Below are positions 33,708 through 45,096 of a stretch of 64,000 nt of DNA, piece after piece. Location of the stretch: positions 5,932,476 to 5,996,475 of the forward strand of contig CAJINV010000002.1 in the NCBI GenBank assembly GCA_905178155.1. The letters are read 5' to 3'. This DNA is from Amoebophrya sp. A120. Taxonomy: Eukaryota; Sar; Dinophyceae; Syndiniales; Amoebophryaceae. Positions within the stretch are counted from its first letter, which is position 1. Each line of letters begins with the position of its first letter. The position numbers were made by a program, and so were the translations under genes. Below the pieces are notes generated by a model, which worked only from the letters and a program-made list of their open reading frames with translations, was not told where the DNA came from and ran no database searches.

Positions 33708-36700
33708 TCAAGGCTCTGGTCCATCATTAAAGAGTTGTAATTGTGTGCGCAAAACGTTGACGCATGCCCGCAGCGGATTTATTTTCTTACTGCTTTTGCC
33801 CGTCTCCGTCATTCTCGTCATTTCCTTTGCTCTACTTCGTGAACCTCCACCTGCTACTTGTCTACTAGTACGGGGAGTAACTCTACTTCTGGCCCCTGCT
33901 TCCGCGATTCTACTCGTGGTTCCTTTCTTTCGCTGCTGCTGCTTGATTTTCTTCCCAGTTGTGGTGAGCTTTTTCATTCGCTGCTGCTGCTTCTGCTTCT
34001 TGATTTTCCCAAAACGTTTTCTTTCGCTGCTGCTGCTTCTTGATTTTCTTCCTAGTTGTGGTGAGCTTTTTCTTGCTCCGCGCGGCTCCTGGGAAGACGG
34101 AGAATCATGTTTATCTTCGCTCTTCTTGTAGTTTTCATCACTACTGGCTTCCGGCGCCGCGGAAAACTCCGAGTCCGACACGACGTTCTCCAAGTAGTCA
34201 TTCAGCAGCGCACGCACGCACTTAGCCTGGTCTCTTGCTAGTCGGGAATAGGAAATTCTAGCGGGGAGTGTAGTTTCAGACGCAGCTGCGGAGTCGATTT
34301 TCTCGTGCTGTCCTTGCTGCGGTCCGCTTTTCGAGAGATACTGCAGGAGTCGCTTTTTTTGCGTCTCTTTCCGCTCTGTCACCGTTGATTCCTCCACTTT
34401 GGAAAAGTCCAACCAACCCGTGACCAGTCTGGTCTTCTTCTTGCCCGCCCGCACTCCTGCTGTTCCGCCCAATGGTGGCGAGGGGACCCGGGAGGTGATA
34501 GTCTTATCAGGCACTACTAGTCCTCCTGCAGTAGTAGCACTAGCGTTCTCCTGATTATTCATCTGTGCTTGTGGTCCCTGTGTAGTTCCGGCCGCCGCTC
34601 GTTCCACGAATTGCGCCTGATTTAAGTCGAGTCGTAAAACATCCCAGATGGCCGCGCGCTCCATGTGTGTGGGAAGCTTCTCGTAGCCGCCGCCCAGGAG
34701 GTGGAAGAGCAACAGCCCGATGGAATGGTACTCCGTTTTGAAAGTATCGGGCAAATTCCCGCACGGGGGCGCGCACGAGGGGGTGCCGTAGTTGTATCGC
34801 CAAAGGTTCTCATCTTCCGCCCCCTTGGTTCCAGCAGGGCTTGTTGCTGAGCAAGCAAGTCCGAAGTCAATAATTTTCGCGACGTAACGGCGCGGCGTGG
34901 TTGTATTTTTGTCAACAGGGAACACCAAAACGTTCTGTGGCTTGACATCCAAATGCACTATATTCTTCACCTCGTGAAGGTATTGGAAGGCGGCTGCGAG
35001 CTGGTAGGCGACATCGAGGCGGTTTCGCTGCCCGTCCCTCGTCCGTGAGTTAAAGTCTGGGTGGGTGAAGCGTTCCACTGACGGAGAGGCGTTTTTTTCC
35101 ATGTAGAGATATTCCGACAGCGTCTTGGCATTTTCGACAAGCTCCGTCTCGATGTACAGAAAGAACGGGACAAGAGAACTCTGGCTCTGAGTACGGGTCA
35201 TCTGTGCGGCCACTGGTGCTTGCGCTCCGGCTTGTTCTTCGGGCAGTTTCGGGGACCATCGCGCAGACCGGGAAGATAAATCTTCTCCCAGCTGCGCGAC
35301 ACCGGACGACCCGGTGGAACTGTTTCCTGTCATCTCCGACACCGCAGAAGAACTACCTGAGCCTAAGCTGGTGCCCCGTGGCTTTGCTCCGGCACCGGAA
35401 CTACCCCCGGCAATACTTAATCTTTTCATTTCAGCTTCTGGAGCTGCACGACCACCTCCCGGAAGGACCCCGCTCTCAACATCGCGTTCAACACGAGTTC
35501 TTCCACTCCTCGCGTAGTTGCTCTCCTGGTTCCCACCAGTTTGAAGAAACTCGTGCAGGGCGCGCGCACGCTCACGCACATCGTCCGCTGGGTCTGCCGC
35601 CGGTGCAGCGTGCGCCAAGATTTGCCGCAGGTCTCGCTCCGCGGAGTTGTTCTCTCTTGTGAAATGACCTGATGCACCAGCAGCACCCCCGGCGGGGGAC
35701 AGCACCTCGGACACAGCGCTAAGGCTAATTTCCGGAGGTGGGTCGTCCCCAAAACCCATGGAGAATGGCGTAGTACCTGCGTAAGGGAACGGAAAAGCCG
35801 GCGCCGGCGTGGCTGGAAGAAGGCCGTCGTCGAAAGAGAAAGATTTTTGTTGCATCGTAGTTCTCGTATGGAGTCGTAGGGGATCCTCCCCGGCACCATC
35901 ATCCTCCGGCGCCAGTGCTCCTGCAGCTGCATTGTTCGCAACTCCGAAGTAGTACGGGTTCGGACTGGAGGGTAACGAAGCATCCGCTCGGAAGTCAAAC
36001 GGGCAAGAGGAGGGCTGGTCTGAGCAGGAGTAGCTTTCTTCGCTGACCACAGACGGCACACGACGATGCTGGCGACCACCTTGATGCGGCCCACGAGCAG
36101 GAACCACCAGTGGCGCTGTTGGCGCGGAAGCTAATTGGTGAGTAGAAGCGTGGTGGGCAGCAACTACTGAGGTGCCTAATTGTCCTGCAGCCTGAACCGC
36201 ACTGGCGGTGAACGGAAACCGAGGTGCAGGAGCTGGAGGGTGGTGCTGGTGTAGTTGTTGTGTCGCGAAAGTAGATGTAGAAGAAGAACCTCCTCGTTGT
36301 TGTTTTTGCGCAGGATCAAAATTCTGTTGTTGCTCTACGAGCAGACTCGGCGAACCCAACCGGGGCTGCGGACTCAGCAGTTTCCTTGTATACACGAGGC
36401 GCTCGACATCTTTGGGTTTGTTTCCCTGGTGCGCCGGGTCCTCTTTCCGCGGGGTGTGCACCATCTGCAAGTCGCCCGGCAGCGGCGCAACCTGGTCATT
36501 CCCTTCTTTCTCCAAGAGAGCCTGCAAATTCTCCGCGGACGATGAGAGGGCGCGAGCTCTCACGACCTGAACAGGTTCCTCTCCATTTTGCTCTCCTTGC
36601 AGCGACGTCAGTCGTCCGAGATTCTTGTCCTCAGTTGCCCAAACAGACTTGAACTGGAGGAAGGGGGATATCAATTCTCCAGCTTGATCGTGTAGTTCCA

Positions 36701-37673
36701 TCATTGAGTGTTTTTGTCCTCCCTGCTCTCCGAACACACTGCTTCTGCTTGATGACCCAAGAACATCCTTTTTGGTACTACCCTGCCGCATCTTTTCCAA
36801 AGTCTCCCCTTGCAGGCTGCGCAAGGCCGCCAACTCCTCCAGAACCAAAACCGCCGCCTCCCTGTTGCGCACCTCAATCACTTTGACAGCGGAGGATATA
36901 ATTTTTGGTTTTTTAGCACCCAGATCTTGATCTGAGGGTGTTTCATCTTCCACGTGATCAACGTTCTCATGGCACTCGTACACCGCCCCAAAGCCGCCGG
37001 TGCCCAGCGTTTTGTACTGTAATTCTTTTGCGATTTTTCCTGCTACGATCTCCTGCTCCGAGTAGCGCCAGTCCCGGCATTTTCGGTTAAAGAGGACATT
37101 GTCAGCGTCGAAATAGATCTGGTTCTCCTGAAAGTACTGTCGCAGCGCATTATTCCCCCGCTGGTCCCAGGGCGTCCCCGCGCGGGTCGAGACCGACTGC
37201 AGTGACGTCTGGCGCTTGATGAGACCGGGTTGCTCCGGAAGCGGACCGAGGTCGCGGCTACCACCGGTTGTTGTCTTGGGGGCATTGAGATCATCGACCA
37301 TGAAACCCGAGAACGCATGGTTGTCGAAGTTCGAACCTTTCTGACCTATCGGAAGTTCATCTCGCAGCGCTTGTTCCTGCCGCTTTGCCGCAACGACAGG
37401 CCGCGGCGCAGCAACTGCTGGTGGAGCACGTGTAACAGGACCTTCTGACTTTTCTTTGTCTTGGCGCTGCTTCTTGTGTAGGATTGACGCGCATTGTATC
37501 CACAGAAAAAAACCCATCCACATCCATTTTTTGCACGACAAACACAGAGTTTTATGTATGTTTTGCATGACAAATTGGATGTGGATGGGTGTTTTTTCCT
37601 GGATACATTGCAGAGTCCTCGCGTACCAGAGAAACACCGCGGTAAGGAAGAAACGCAAGGCGATGAAGGCCAT
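33708..37673 (-). CDS. Protein kinase with N-terminal signal/anchor and long kinase insert
   Basis: ATG at 37673, one ORF of 1,322 codons; removing the 109-bp introner plus one 5-bp repeat leaves 1,283 aa. The first 20 residues are a strong hydrophobic signal or anchor (FIALRFFLTAVFLWYA). Kinase motifs are clear: the glycine loop LGTGGFGAVYE near residue 185, a lysine in SSAVKVIEV near 223, the catalytic loop IVHLDVKPQN near 865 (HLD in place of HRD), and DFGLA near 896, followed by YGTPS. About 600 residues of low-complexity Ser/Ala/Pro sequence separate the N-lobe from the catalytic loop. The tail is Lys/Arg-rich. Protein phosphorylation is expected from the motifs; a secretory-pathway or membrane location is inferred. 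The HLDVKPQN form resembles several alveolate kinase groups, but I cannot place it further. Confidence 0.8.
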   Translation of the reverse strand: MAFIALRFFLTAVFLWYARTLQCIQEKTPIHIQFVMQNIHKTLCLSCKKWMWMGFFLWIQCASILHKKQRQDKEKSEGPVTRAPPAVAAPRPVVAAKRQEQALRDELPIGQKGSNFDNHAFSGFMVDDLNAPKTTTGGSRDLGPLPEQPGLIKRQTSLQSVSTRAGTPWDQRGNNALRQYFQENQIYFDADNVLFNRKCRDWRYSEQEIVAGKIAKELQYKTLGTGGFGAVYECHENVDHVEDETPSDQDLGAKKPKIISSAVKVIEVRNREAAVLVLEELAALRSLQGETLEKMRQGSTKKDVLGSSSRSSVFGEQGGQKHSMMELHDQAGELISPFLQFKSVWATEDKNLGRLTSLQGEQNGEEPVQVVRARALSSSAENLQALLEKEGNDQVAPLPGDLQMVHTPRKEDPAHQGNKPKDVERLVYTRKLLSPQPRLGSPSLLVEQQQNFDPAQKQQRGGSSSTSTFATQQLHQHHPPAPAPRFPFTASAVQAAGQLGTSVVAAHHASTHQLASAPTAPLVVPARGPHQGGRQHRRVPSVVSEESYSCSDQPSSCPFDFRADASLPSSPNPYYFGVANNAAAGALAPEDDGAGEDPLRLHTRTTMQQKSFSFDDGLLPATPAPAFPFPYAGTTPFSMGFGDDPPPEISLSAVSEVLSPAGGAAGASGHFTRENNSAERDLRQILAHAAPAADPADDVRERARALHEFLQTGGNQESNYARSGRTRVERDVESGVLPGGGRAAPEAEMKRLSIAGGSSGAGAKPRGTSLGSGSSSAVSEMTGNSSTGSSGVAQLGEDLSSRSARWSPKLPEEQAGAQAPVAAQMTRTQSQSSLVPFFLYIETELVENAKTLSEYLYMEKNASPSVERFTHPDFNSRTRDGQRNRLDVAYQLAAAFQYLHEVKNIVHLDVKPQNVLVFPVDKNTTTPRRYVAKIIDFGLACSATSPAGTKGAEDENLWRYNYGTPSCAPPCGNLPDTFKTEYHSIGLLLFHLLGGGYEKLPTHMERAAIWDVLRLDLNQAQFVERAAAGTTQGPQAQMNNQENASATTAGGLVVPDKTITSRVPSPPLGGTAGVRAGKKKTRLVTGWLDFSKVEESTVTERKETQKKRLLQYLSKSGPQQGQHEKIDSAAASETTLPARISYSRLARDQAKCVRALLNDYLENVVSDSEFSAAPEASSDENYKKSEDKHDSPSSQEPRGARKSSPQLGRKSRSSSSERKRFGKIKKQKQQQRMKKLTTTGKKIKQQQRKKGTTSRIAEAGARSRVTPRTSRQVAGGGSRSRAKEMTRMTETGKSSKKINPLRACVNVLRTQLQLFNDGPEP
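37497..37605. mobile_element. Introner, family F, in protein kinase
   Basis: TATCCACAGAAAAAAACCC ... GTTTTTTCCTGGATA; inverted repeats of about 35 bp around a short loop; direct repeat CATTG. Element plus repeat is 114 bp with no stop, so unspliced RNA stays in frame. Confidence 0.9.
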
Positions 37674-38898
37674 TGTGACGTTTGATTTTGCGCTATTATT
37701 CCGGTGTCCACTTTAAAAAATAGATAATGTTAATGTGATGTTTCCTTCGGTCAAAATTTCTTATGCATTTTTACTCGATCATACAATTTATCTTCGTTCG
37801 CAATAGCTCACTCAGTGCTACGAGTGGTGTGCAGTTTAATTTTGTTTTTGGTTTGAGGCACTTTCCGGAGGACAAAGTGAAACCTTTACCTTGAATCAAT
37901 GAATTAGAGTTGAACATAGAAAGTATAGTAAGTGCTCCGTTCGTTGTATACAAATCTCAAATTTATGGTGCCACTTCACTTCTACTTGTTGTACGCTGAG
38001 GAGGATTACGTATGACGACGGTATCAAGGAGATCCTTTTTGTCCTTCGGTGAAAAAGAAAAAGTGCTAAATTGTCTCCACGACGATATAGGTTTCGATCG
38101 TCGATGATCGTCGACCAGGTTAAGGACTCATTTTCATCGTGTTTTTGCTTGGGCCTGCAGATCCTGCTTGTTGTTGTTGCGCATGTGCATTTCATTGATC
38201 CACAGCATTTTTCACATTCAGATTTTAATTTCATCAGCGTATCATCTGTTAGATCAATTGTGGTCAGATCGCTTCTTTTTTTAGATTTTCAACATCGTAG
38301 TTGCTTGACAGGCAAGAGCAAGAGGCAGTTCGAGTACAAACAGCTCGGTTGATACGACGCTTCGGTGCTACAACTGTATATATAACTTTTCGTGATGAAG
38401 AAGAAGCGTAGTCGTAGAAAAATGCGTAGCACAACAAGGTTCGCAAAATCATGGATCGCACACGGCATGCCGCTTCGCCTTCGCCTCTGACTATGGCTTC
38501 GATTTTTCCTCAACATGCTAGCGCTTTTATGCATCACAACATCCACAACTAGTTGAGCAAAAATTTCTTGGAAAATGCTTCACAAATATTTTTCGCAAAA
38601 AAAAAATAATGTCATATCGCAGTGCGATTGCGATAATGTCAAATGCTTGCGCATATCAGGCATCTTGTTGTTCGTGTTTTATTACTGTGCATTTTGCTGT
38701 TGCTGTTCTTATCTTTACCCCGAAATGATATAGATACACTCCAAAAAATCAATGAATCTATGGCCTTTCAGGCGGTCTTCATGCCAAAAATGTCGTGAAT
38801 AGATAAACGATAAACGACCCAACAAGTGAGTAAAACACCGGACAGCATTTTCTCTAAACGGGTTCTTTCTTCATCATTTCCAAACGTACAGGCTCCGT
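37674..38898. other. Intergenic
   Basis: 1.2 kb between the kinase and the membrane-protein gene; only short unsupported ORFs. An A-run lies near 38598. Confidence 0.5.
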
Positions 38899-41735
38899 CT
38901 ACACCATCCCCGACCTCAGCCCGGTGACAAAGGCGATAAAAAGTGAATTTTCCGCCAACTGCGTGCCCAGCTCGGCCAGAAACAGCTTCCACACCTGGAG
39001 TTGAAACCACTTCTTGGCGTGCACCGACCCGGAGTTCTGGAGGATAGTTCTATCCACTGCAAATATGTCTGGGTCTCGAAGGTCGGAACTTGTGATGCTG
39101 CGCTTGGATTCTAAAAAAATCTGTATTGCATGCGCAGCAAAAGGAGTCCAATTTTTGCTACGCGGAAAGGGCATTTGTCATGCGGGGCAGGCATCAAGAA
39201 GCCCTCAAAAAGTCTGTGATGCTAGGGCATAGTACATCACAGACGTCATGGCTCATGCAAAACCTGCATGACAAAGCTGCACTCATCCAGACCCAGACAT
39301 ATTTGCAGTTGGTAGGTTTCCCGGATCTGCAACGAGCTGTATCGCAGTTCCTCATCCAGTAACTCCAACGACAACCGGCCCTTCACCCAGGTCATCCAGC
39401 CGATGAAGGAAGCCAGGGAAATGGCCGAGTACTTGTACCAGCTCTGGTAAATCTGCTTCTGGTTCCAGAAGTACACCGACGAGAAATGCAGGGTCGTCAT
39501 GTAGGACCCTGCGCCGATGTAGTGCAGAATGTTCCAAAACCGGAGAAACATGGTACCGTACTTCCGCCCCCCGCCCAGCCGGAAAATGTTCAAACACAAT
39601 ACGGAAGAGAGCCACGTGACCAATCCAAACCGGATGCGAAGAATGCGAAACCGCTCCAGCTCCATCTCGACGAAAGAGCTCGTGCGCGGAAGCTGCTGCT
39701 GGTTGTCGCGTGAAGTAGATGAAGTAGTAGGAGCTGCTATTTTATAATTTCCGCTCTTTTCTTCTACGACTCGAGATGACGTTCTACTTGCGGCCGTCGT
39801 TTCTACTAGATCGCCGCCGTGAACGCCGTCGTGAAGAAGTTGTTTCAGTACAGTGAAGTAGTTCTGGGAGTGCGCAAGCGCAGTCCCGAATTTCGCTTTC
39901 AACTGCGGCAGACGAGAGTCGCGTTTGATCTCCGCCCTTGTAGTTGCGGAGTGGAAAATTTTTCTGAACAAATTGCGGAGACGGGAAGCGGCGTTCGAAG
40001 CTGATGAGTTCGCAGTCTTTGCAGCAAATATGCTAGTGCAGCTGGATGAGCAAGAGGAGGAGGCGACTGATGCATCTTCTCTGCTAAAAATTCGGTTTGC
40101 CTCGAAAAATCGGACTTTCGAGGGCGAGGGTTGTATTTTCTTGTTCATGATCTCAACGAGGTGGCATTTTTTCGGCTGTACTGCCTTGGCGTCTTTTCCA
40201 ACTCCGGAGGACAGACGAGTATTGCCATCGGCACCTTCAGAAGTATCACCCGTGTCCTGTCCGGGGGGAGATGTACTCGTACCGCTCTTGCAATGACCCA
40301 TTGTCTCCAAAAGCGTCGGTAGATGATGGCGCGGCTGGCTATTTTCTCTCTGATCAACAAAGCACATGTTCTTGCGGGTCTCGTCTTGCGGCTCATCAGA
40401 ATGATCCTTTTTCGGCGGTCTTACCGCGCCGGTGATGGAGCTGCTGCCTTCCCCAATCGGATCGTTGTGGGCAGATACTAGCATCGCCAAATTAGCACAG
40501 CTGCTCGTCGTGGACGACGCATTGCTAGAGGACGTGTTACTGCTGCAGCTGCTGTTTTCTCCTCCGGTGCTAGTACTCGCCCCGGCAGCTCCTGCAATTG
40601 TCGCCGTTTCATCCGCAGCCATTTCGGTTTTATTTTGCTCCTGTTCGCTTCGACTTTTTTTCAGCATGGACTTCAAGTCGTTGCTTCTGCTAACCGGGCT
40701 CAGCGGCGGGCTGCCCCTGGTCGTCGCTGTTTCAGGTCCATCATGTCGTGTGGTCACTGCGTGACCATGGGAAGTAGATGAAGACAATAGGAACTGTCTA
40801 CGAGCTGTAGCTGAAGAGCAGCAGGCGGTACTTCTAATAGCGTCCCTCTGAGGAGCAGTATGCACCGTAGTGAACGAGGAAGCGATAAATTCCTGCAACG
40901 AGATCTTTTTCCCCACTACCGGCAGCAGAATTCCCCACGCACAGCAAGCAAATATATGCAGCGCAAAAGTATCGTACTCGTACTAATCGCCGTCTCGCAT
41001 GACAGATCCACCAAATAAGGTGAATCACCATTACAAATTGAATCTTTTTTCTTGAAAAAATTTGTCATGTTATTTCTACTTAGTAGAAATACTAGTACTA
41101 GTAGTACTAGTACGGTACTTTTGCAATGCATACAACACGTGGTTCAACAACTTCGGCCACCCGGCGCGTAAGTTGTGCGAAATGGTGGCGGGAAATTTCG
41201 GATTTTTGTCGGTTAGGTAATACAGCAGAACCGGCAACACGTGGTTGGCAAAAAAGAAGATCTGCACCAGTTTCAACTTGAACAAATCTTTGTCATCCAG
41301 CGTCGCGCGCCAGATCTTTCCCGCCGACTGCAGGCTGGCGTCGAGCTGTTGGAGAAACGTGGAAATTTTCAAAATCACCTCGTGCGGACTCGAGGTAAAT
41401 TGGGACTGCGTGATCAAAAACTCCGCGAAGGAGGAGGGCCGGCGGAGCAAATTGGTTTTGCAGGTGGTGAAAAAATCTTGAATCTTCTCGAGCGACGATC
41501 GACGACGGGTGGATGAAACGCGCGGACGCTGCTGGGGGAGGATTTGTTCCTCTTCCTGGTCTTGCGCCGTGAATTTTTTCTCGACATCATCGTCGCAACG
41601 CTCGGTTGGATTGTTCATCTCGCTTTGCCGTTCTTCATCGCCTAATGTGTTTTTCGTCTTGAGCAATGAGGACTCTCCTCGACCGCTCCGGCAAACGCTT
41701 TGCGTAACGACTGGCGCGTGAGAATGTGGCTTCAT
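38899..41735 (-). CDS. Multi-pass membrane protein, function unknown
   Basis: Three exons: 41735-41133, 40954-39315 and 39050-38899, separated by two introners; both junctions can be read in frame (TIR-family differences make edges uncertain by a few bases). About 795 aa. A hydrophobic segment (KLVQIFFFANHVLPVLLYYL) precedes the first introner. After a 350-residue Ser/Thr-rich linker come several aromatic-rich membrane segments (LVTWLSSVLCLNIFRLGG, FLRFWNILHYIGAGSYMTT, SAISLASFIGWMTWVKGRLS) and a C-terminal amphipathic region. The arrangement (paired membrane segments at each end of a long insert) loosely recalls PEX11-type peroxisomal proteins, but I see no diagnostic motif and do not claim it. 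The start at 41735 is the first ATG of the frame. Confidence 0.6.
39051..39314. mobile_element. Introner, family A
   Basis: TATCCACTGCAAATATGTC ... GACATATTTGCAGTTGGTA. Flanks AGTTC/GGTTT (imperfect). Frame kept as RET|ILQN. Confidence 0.85.
40955..41132. mobile_element. Introner, family B, with CTAGTA microsatellite
   Basis: TATGCAGCGCAAAAGTATC ... GTACTTTTGCAATGCATA. The right arm is lengthened by a repeated ACTAGTACTAGT run near 41090-41112. Direct repeat poor. Confidence 0.85.
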
Positions 41736-42505
41736 CCTGCTTGACAATAAACTTGTGACTACCTTCTACACAGATTCGACTTAGAAAGAAGCGTCTCTAC
41801 TTGTTCGGTCGTTTTCCTCGTGCCGATCTACACCAAAACGATTGCAGATAAGAAAATCGCGCTGATTTTTCAGCACCGAGTGCAGTGCAATGAACTTCAC
41901 TATGATGCACTTGTTTCAGTGGCGTGTCTCGTATATTTCAACTGGCTCGTTTGAAGAATTCTCTCCGCGTGGCATGCCGCAGCTGTACCTTCCCTTTCGC
42001 ACGCCTTTGTTCTTCTCTCTGTAGCTAGCCTCGGAAGCACAATTGCATTTTTGCGTGGCGAACACTAGGTGAATGAGGCGAATGCTATGCAGTACTTCTT
42101 CGGAGCACATGATCAACACGAAAACAAAAGCCGCCTTTGTAGTTTCTAACGTTATGTTGACATTTCATCTCACTCTCCGGACACTCACATGATATATAGG
42201 AATTTTTGGCAAAGATGTCAACGCTGGGACACAACGCTGTAATAAAGAAGTAGAAGTTTCTCATCCTTCGAATACAGGAAATCCGCAGAAAGCACATGGA
42301 GGGGAGCAAGATAATCCTCGAAACGGAAAGCAAAATGATGAAAATTGATCATGTGGCTGAATGGGAATGATGATTCTACATGCTGTGCCACAAAACTACG
42401 TAAGTTCAACGGTGATCTACTTTTGCGGTAACTCCGTTGCTTTGTGAGAGAAAGGAATATTAAAGTACAAACCCCAGATTCTGATTCTACATTTCTACGA
42501 GGCTT
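41736..42505. other. Intergenic
   Basis: 770 bp. Minus-strand short ORFs at 41916-42119 and 42085-42333 are Cys/Phe-rich but lack any motif; not called. Confidence 0.45.
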
Positions 42506-44156
42506 CTACGATCTCCTCCTCTGCCCTCCGGTTCTGGGTGGACTGTTGTGCGGCCGTTGGTTATTTGACGCCCTATTCTGCCGAGTTGTACCAGACGGAC
42601 TGGGACCCCCGTCCTCATCGTCCACACCGCTAGAAGTTATGATGACAAACGCTTGCCCCCCACTGTTGCCTCCTTCACTTCCACGACCTCCCCCGACGTT
42701 TGTTCCGGAGGTCGTGGATGTTGAACCATGCATGAAGGGATCGCCCCCCGTGCCGAAAAAGCCTGGCGGCATACTTCCGAAGAACAGCTGCTCAATCAAG
42801 CTCGCGGGGTGCTGCTGGTCTTGCCGGGGTGGACCACCTCCACTGCTCGATGAACCGCGCATCATCATGGGGTGGTGGTGCATCATCCCTCCCCCGCCCA
42901 ACATCATCCCCGGTAGTGGTCCGCCTGAAAAGCCGTATCCTGTGCAAAAGTGTCGTACTCGTACTAATTGCAAATATGCATGACAAATGTTTTTCCCAAG
43001 GCAAAACAGCATTACAAATTCCAGTTTCCTTCTTGCCAAAATTTGTCATGCAATTTATACTACGTACGATACTTTTGCAATGCATAAGCCGTCCTGAATC
43101 ACGATTCGCGGTTGCCGCGCCCGCCGCCGCATGTTGTCCATTTCCTCGGCACCTTCCCGCGTTTCCTCCGGACTCGAGTGCAATAATTGCATCTCGTGGT
43201 AGGTTATGCATTGCAAATATGGCTGGGTCTGGAAGAATGCAAGTTTGTCATGCTTGTCTGGGATGGCTCTTAAATCTGTCATACACGTTACCCAAGAGCC
43301 TCATTCTTCTGTCATGCAGAAACGCAGTTGGTCATGCAGAATAGGCAACACCTAGAAGCTCAGAAACTTGTCATGCTGCGCCAGCACTTGTGGCCTCCTC
43401 CTGATACGCCACTCAGCATCACAAGTTTCCAGACCCAGACATATTTGCATTTGATATAGGTCAACGTGTTGGGGATTTCCTTCCTGCACTGCGGACAGGT
43501 GTTGTGCAGCCGGAGCCAGTATCAAGTGCAAAAATGTCTAGGTCTGGAAGAGTGTAAACTTGTCATGCAGATTTTCCATGACCCATGAGGTCTGGAGTGC
43601 GGGACTTAGCACGACAGACTCTGCGAGGTCTCTGCCATGCCTATCCTGCATGAGAACCTCCCTCCCAACTTGGTCTTAAGTGGACAGCTTTTGGCACTCA
43701 TGCAACGCAGATTTTTGTATGCTTCAGATTTACCATCACAAGTTACCACCTTCCAGAACCAGACATGTTTGCATTTCATAGCCAGCCGCACAAGCAGTCA
43801 AAGTGATAGGCGGACCCGCAACACAGCACCGCCATCGTCGGGTCCTTTTCCTGGCAAACCACGCAAACCTCTGTTCTCGCCAGCTGCTTGGCAAACTGCA
43901 CCTTGTCCAGGTCGGCACTGCTGGAATTGGAATTAATACCAGCACCTGGCGCGCTACGGGAGTTCGACGCGCCGGCATTCGGAGTGCTTCTGTTCACCAC
44001 GGCAGCCGGTGCGGGCGGCACGTTTGCGGCAGAGTACTTTCCGCTCCGTGGGTGCGTAGTTGTAGACGAGGGGCTGCTGGGCTCGTTATTTGCATTTCTA
44101 CTTTGCTGCAGGAAGCCACCGGAGGCAGAGCCAGTGCTGCTCGAGGAGGCACGCAT
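42506..44156 (-). CDS. RING-finger protein, probable E3 ubiquitin ligase
   Basis: Four exons (44156-43781, 43519-43457, 43204-43087, 42935-42506) with three introners between them; removing each element and one repeat gives one 323-aa frame. The RING is plain: CVVC, then CCGSAYHFDC, then GWLRLHNTCPQC, in the order C-x2-C ... C/H ... C-P-x-C. The first introner sits inside the RING, between GWL and RLHNT, so the metal-binding set exists only after splicing. The N-terminal 100 aa are Ser/Asn/Ala-rich; the C-terminal half is Gly/Met/His-rich with FFGSMPPGFFGTGGDPF. The ATG at 44156 is the first in frame, but the frame is open upstream to an acceptor-like GTGTGCAG at about 44226, so the start could be further out. 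Ubiquitin transfer is the family role; substrates unknown. Confidence 0.8.
42936..43086. mobile_element. Introner, family B
   Basis: TATCCTGTGCAAAAGTGTC ... GATACTTTTGCAATGCATA; direct repeat AGCCG. Frame of the RING gene kept (QDG|FSGG). Confidence 0.94.
43205..43456. mobile_element. Introner, family A
   Basis: TATGCATTGCAAATATG ... CATATTTGCATTTGATA; direct repeat TAGGT. Frame kept (TLT|YHEM). Confidence 0.94.
43520..43780. mobile_element. Introner, family A, inside RING domain
   Basis: TATCAAGTGCAAAAATG ... CATGTTTGCATTTCATA; direct repeat GCCAG. Removal joins GW|LRLHNTCPQC. Confidence 0.94.
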
Positions 44157-45017
44157 GAGCAAGAGGATGTGATGAGAATGTGTTCCCCTGAGGTAAATAT
44201 CGGATGAATTTATGTTTTTCTCGTCCTGCACACGGAATCAAAAATGATGTCGCGGCCGGCCGTGTGCTACTGACTATGAAGAAAGAGTAGTACTTTGTTG
44301 TACTTGTTCTTTTTACTGACAGAAACAACTAGAACAAGTATTTTGCACCACCAGTTTCTCTTGACAATTTTGACTTGGCCTCAAAATGCTCCAGTACTTA
44401 CTTCATCACTCGTCGTTCAATAAACGGCAGGGAAGTAGTAGTAGTTGATACTCAAAGTGGACTCCATGTGGTTGGGTTTGAAACCTCTGCGAAAAAATTT
44501 AGTGTGAGATAGTTTTCTGTCGCTGTCTCAGAGCGAGAATTACTACTACTGGTCTGCCCGGAGGCATCTAAGCAGTTGGCATCGAGAAAAAAAAAAGTGT
44601 GCCCCGGCAAATACCTACAAAACAAAAATTTAAAGTTGACCGATTTTCTTATTTTGCGAAAAAAGCGATCTTCATGAGAAAAAGGTACATTGAGAAGACT
44701 TTATTCACCGAAAAATCAACCGACACTTCTAAGGACTTACATTTATATTCATGTGCGCAGGCGCCGGCACGCGCGCAACGAACACAAAATAGGAGAAGCT
44801 GCTTCGAGGGCGGCAGAGCTCTAGCCCAACGCCGTCCCATAGTTCCGGACGTTTTTATTTTCATACAAAGCAGACACTGGGATAACAGGTCAAGAAGCTC
44901 TAGGTCACTCGGTGGAGGTCTTCAAACATAAACTAAAACTGTATAATTTCGTCGCTGGTAGATATCGACGACAAAATCTGTCAAACAGAATTCAACCGAC
45001 TCGTCATTCTGTCGCCT

Positions 45018-45096
45018 CGAAACCACGAATTTCTCTGGTGCGTTTTAGATTCTGTAAAATCAAACAAACAGGTTGTTCAAGAAAATCATCTTCTTC
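45018..45096. repeat. Dispersed 80-bp repeat, copy 1
   Basis: Shares GTGCGTTTTAGA, CTGTAAAATCAAACAAACA and TTGTTCAAGAAAATCATCTT with five other copies. Short form of the centre (GATTCTG). Confidence 0.85.

Noticed and set aside
38899-41735. PEX11 assignment
   Set aside because: Only a loose resemblance in membrane-segment layout; no diagnostic motif seen.
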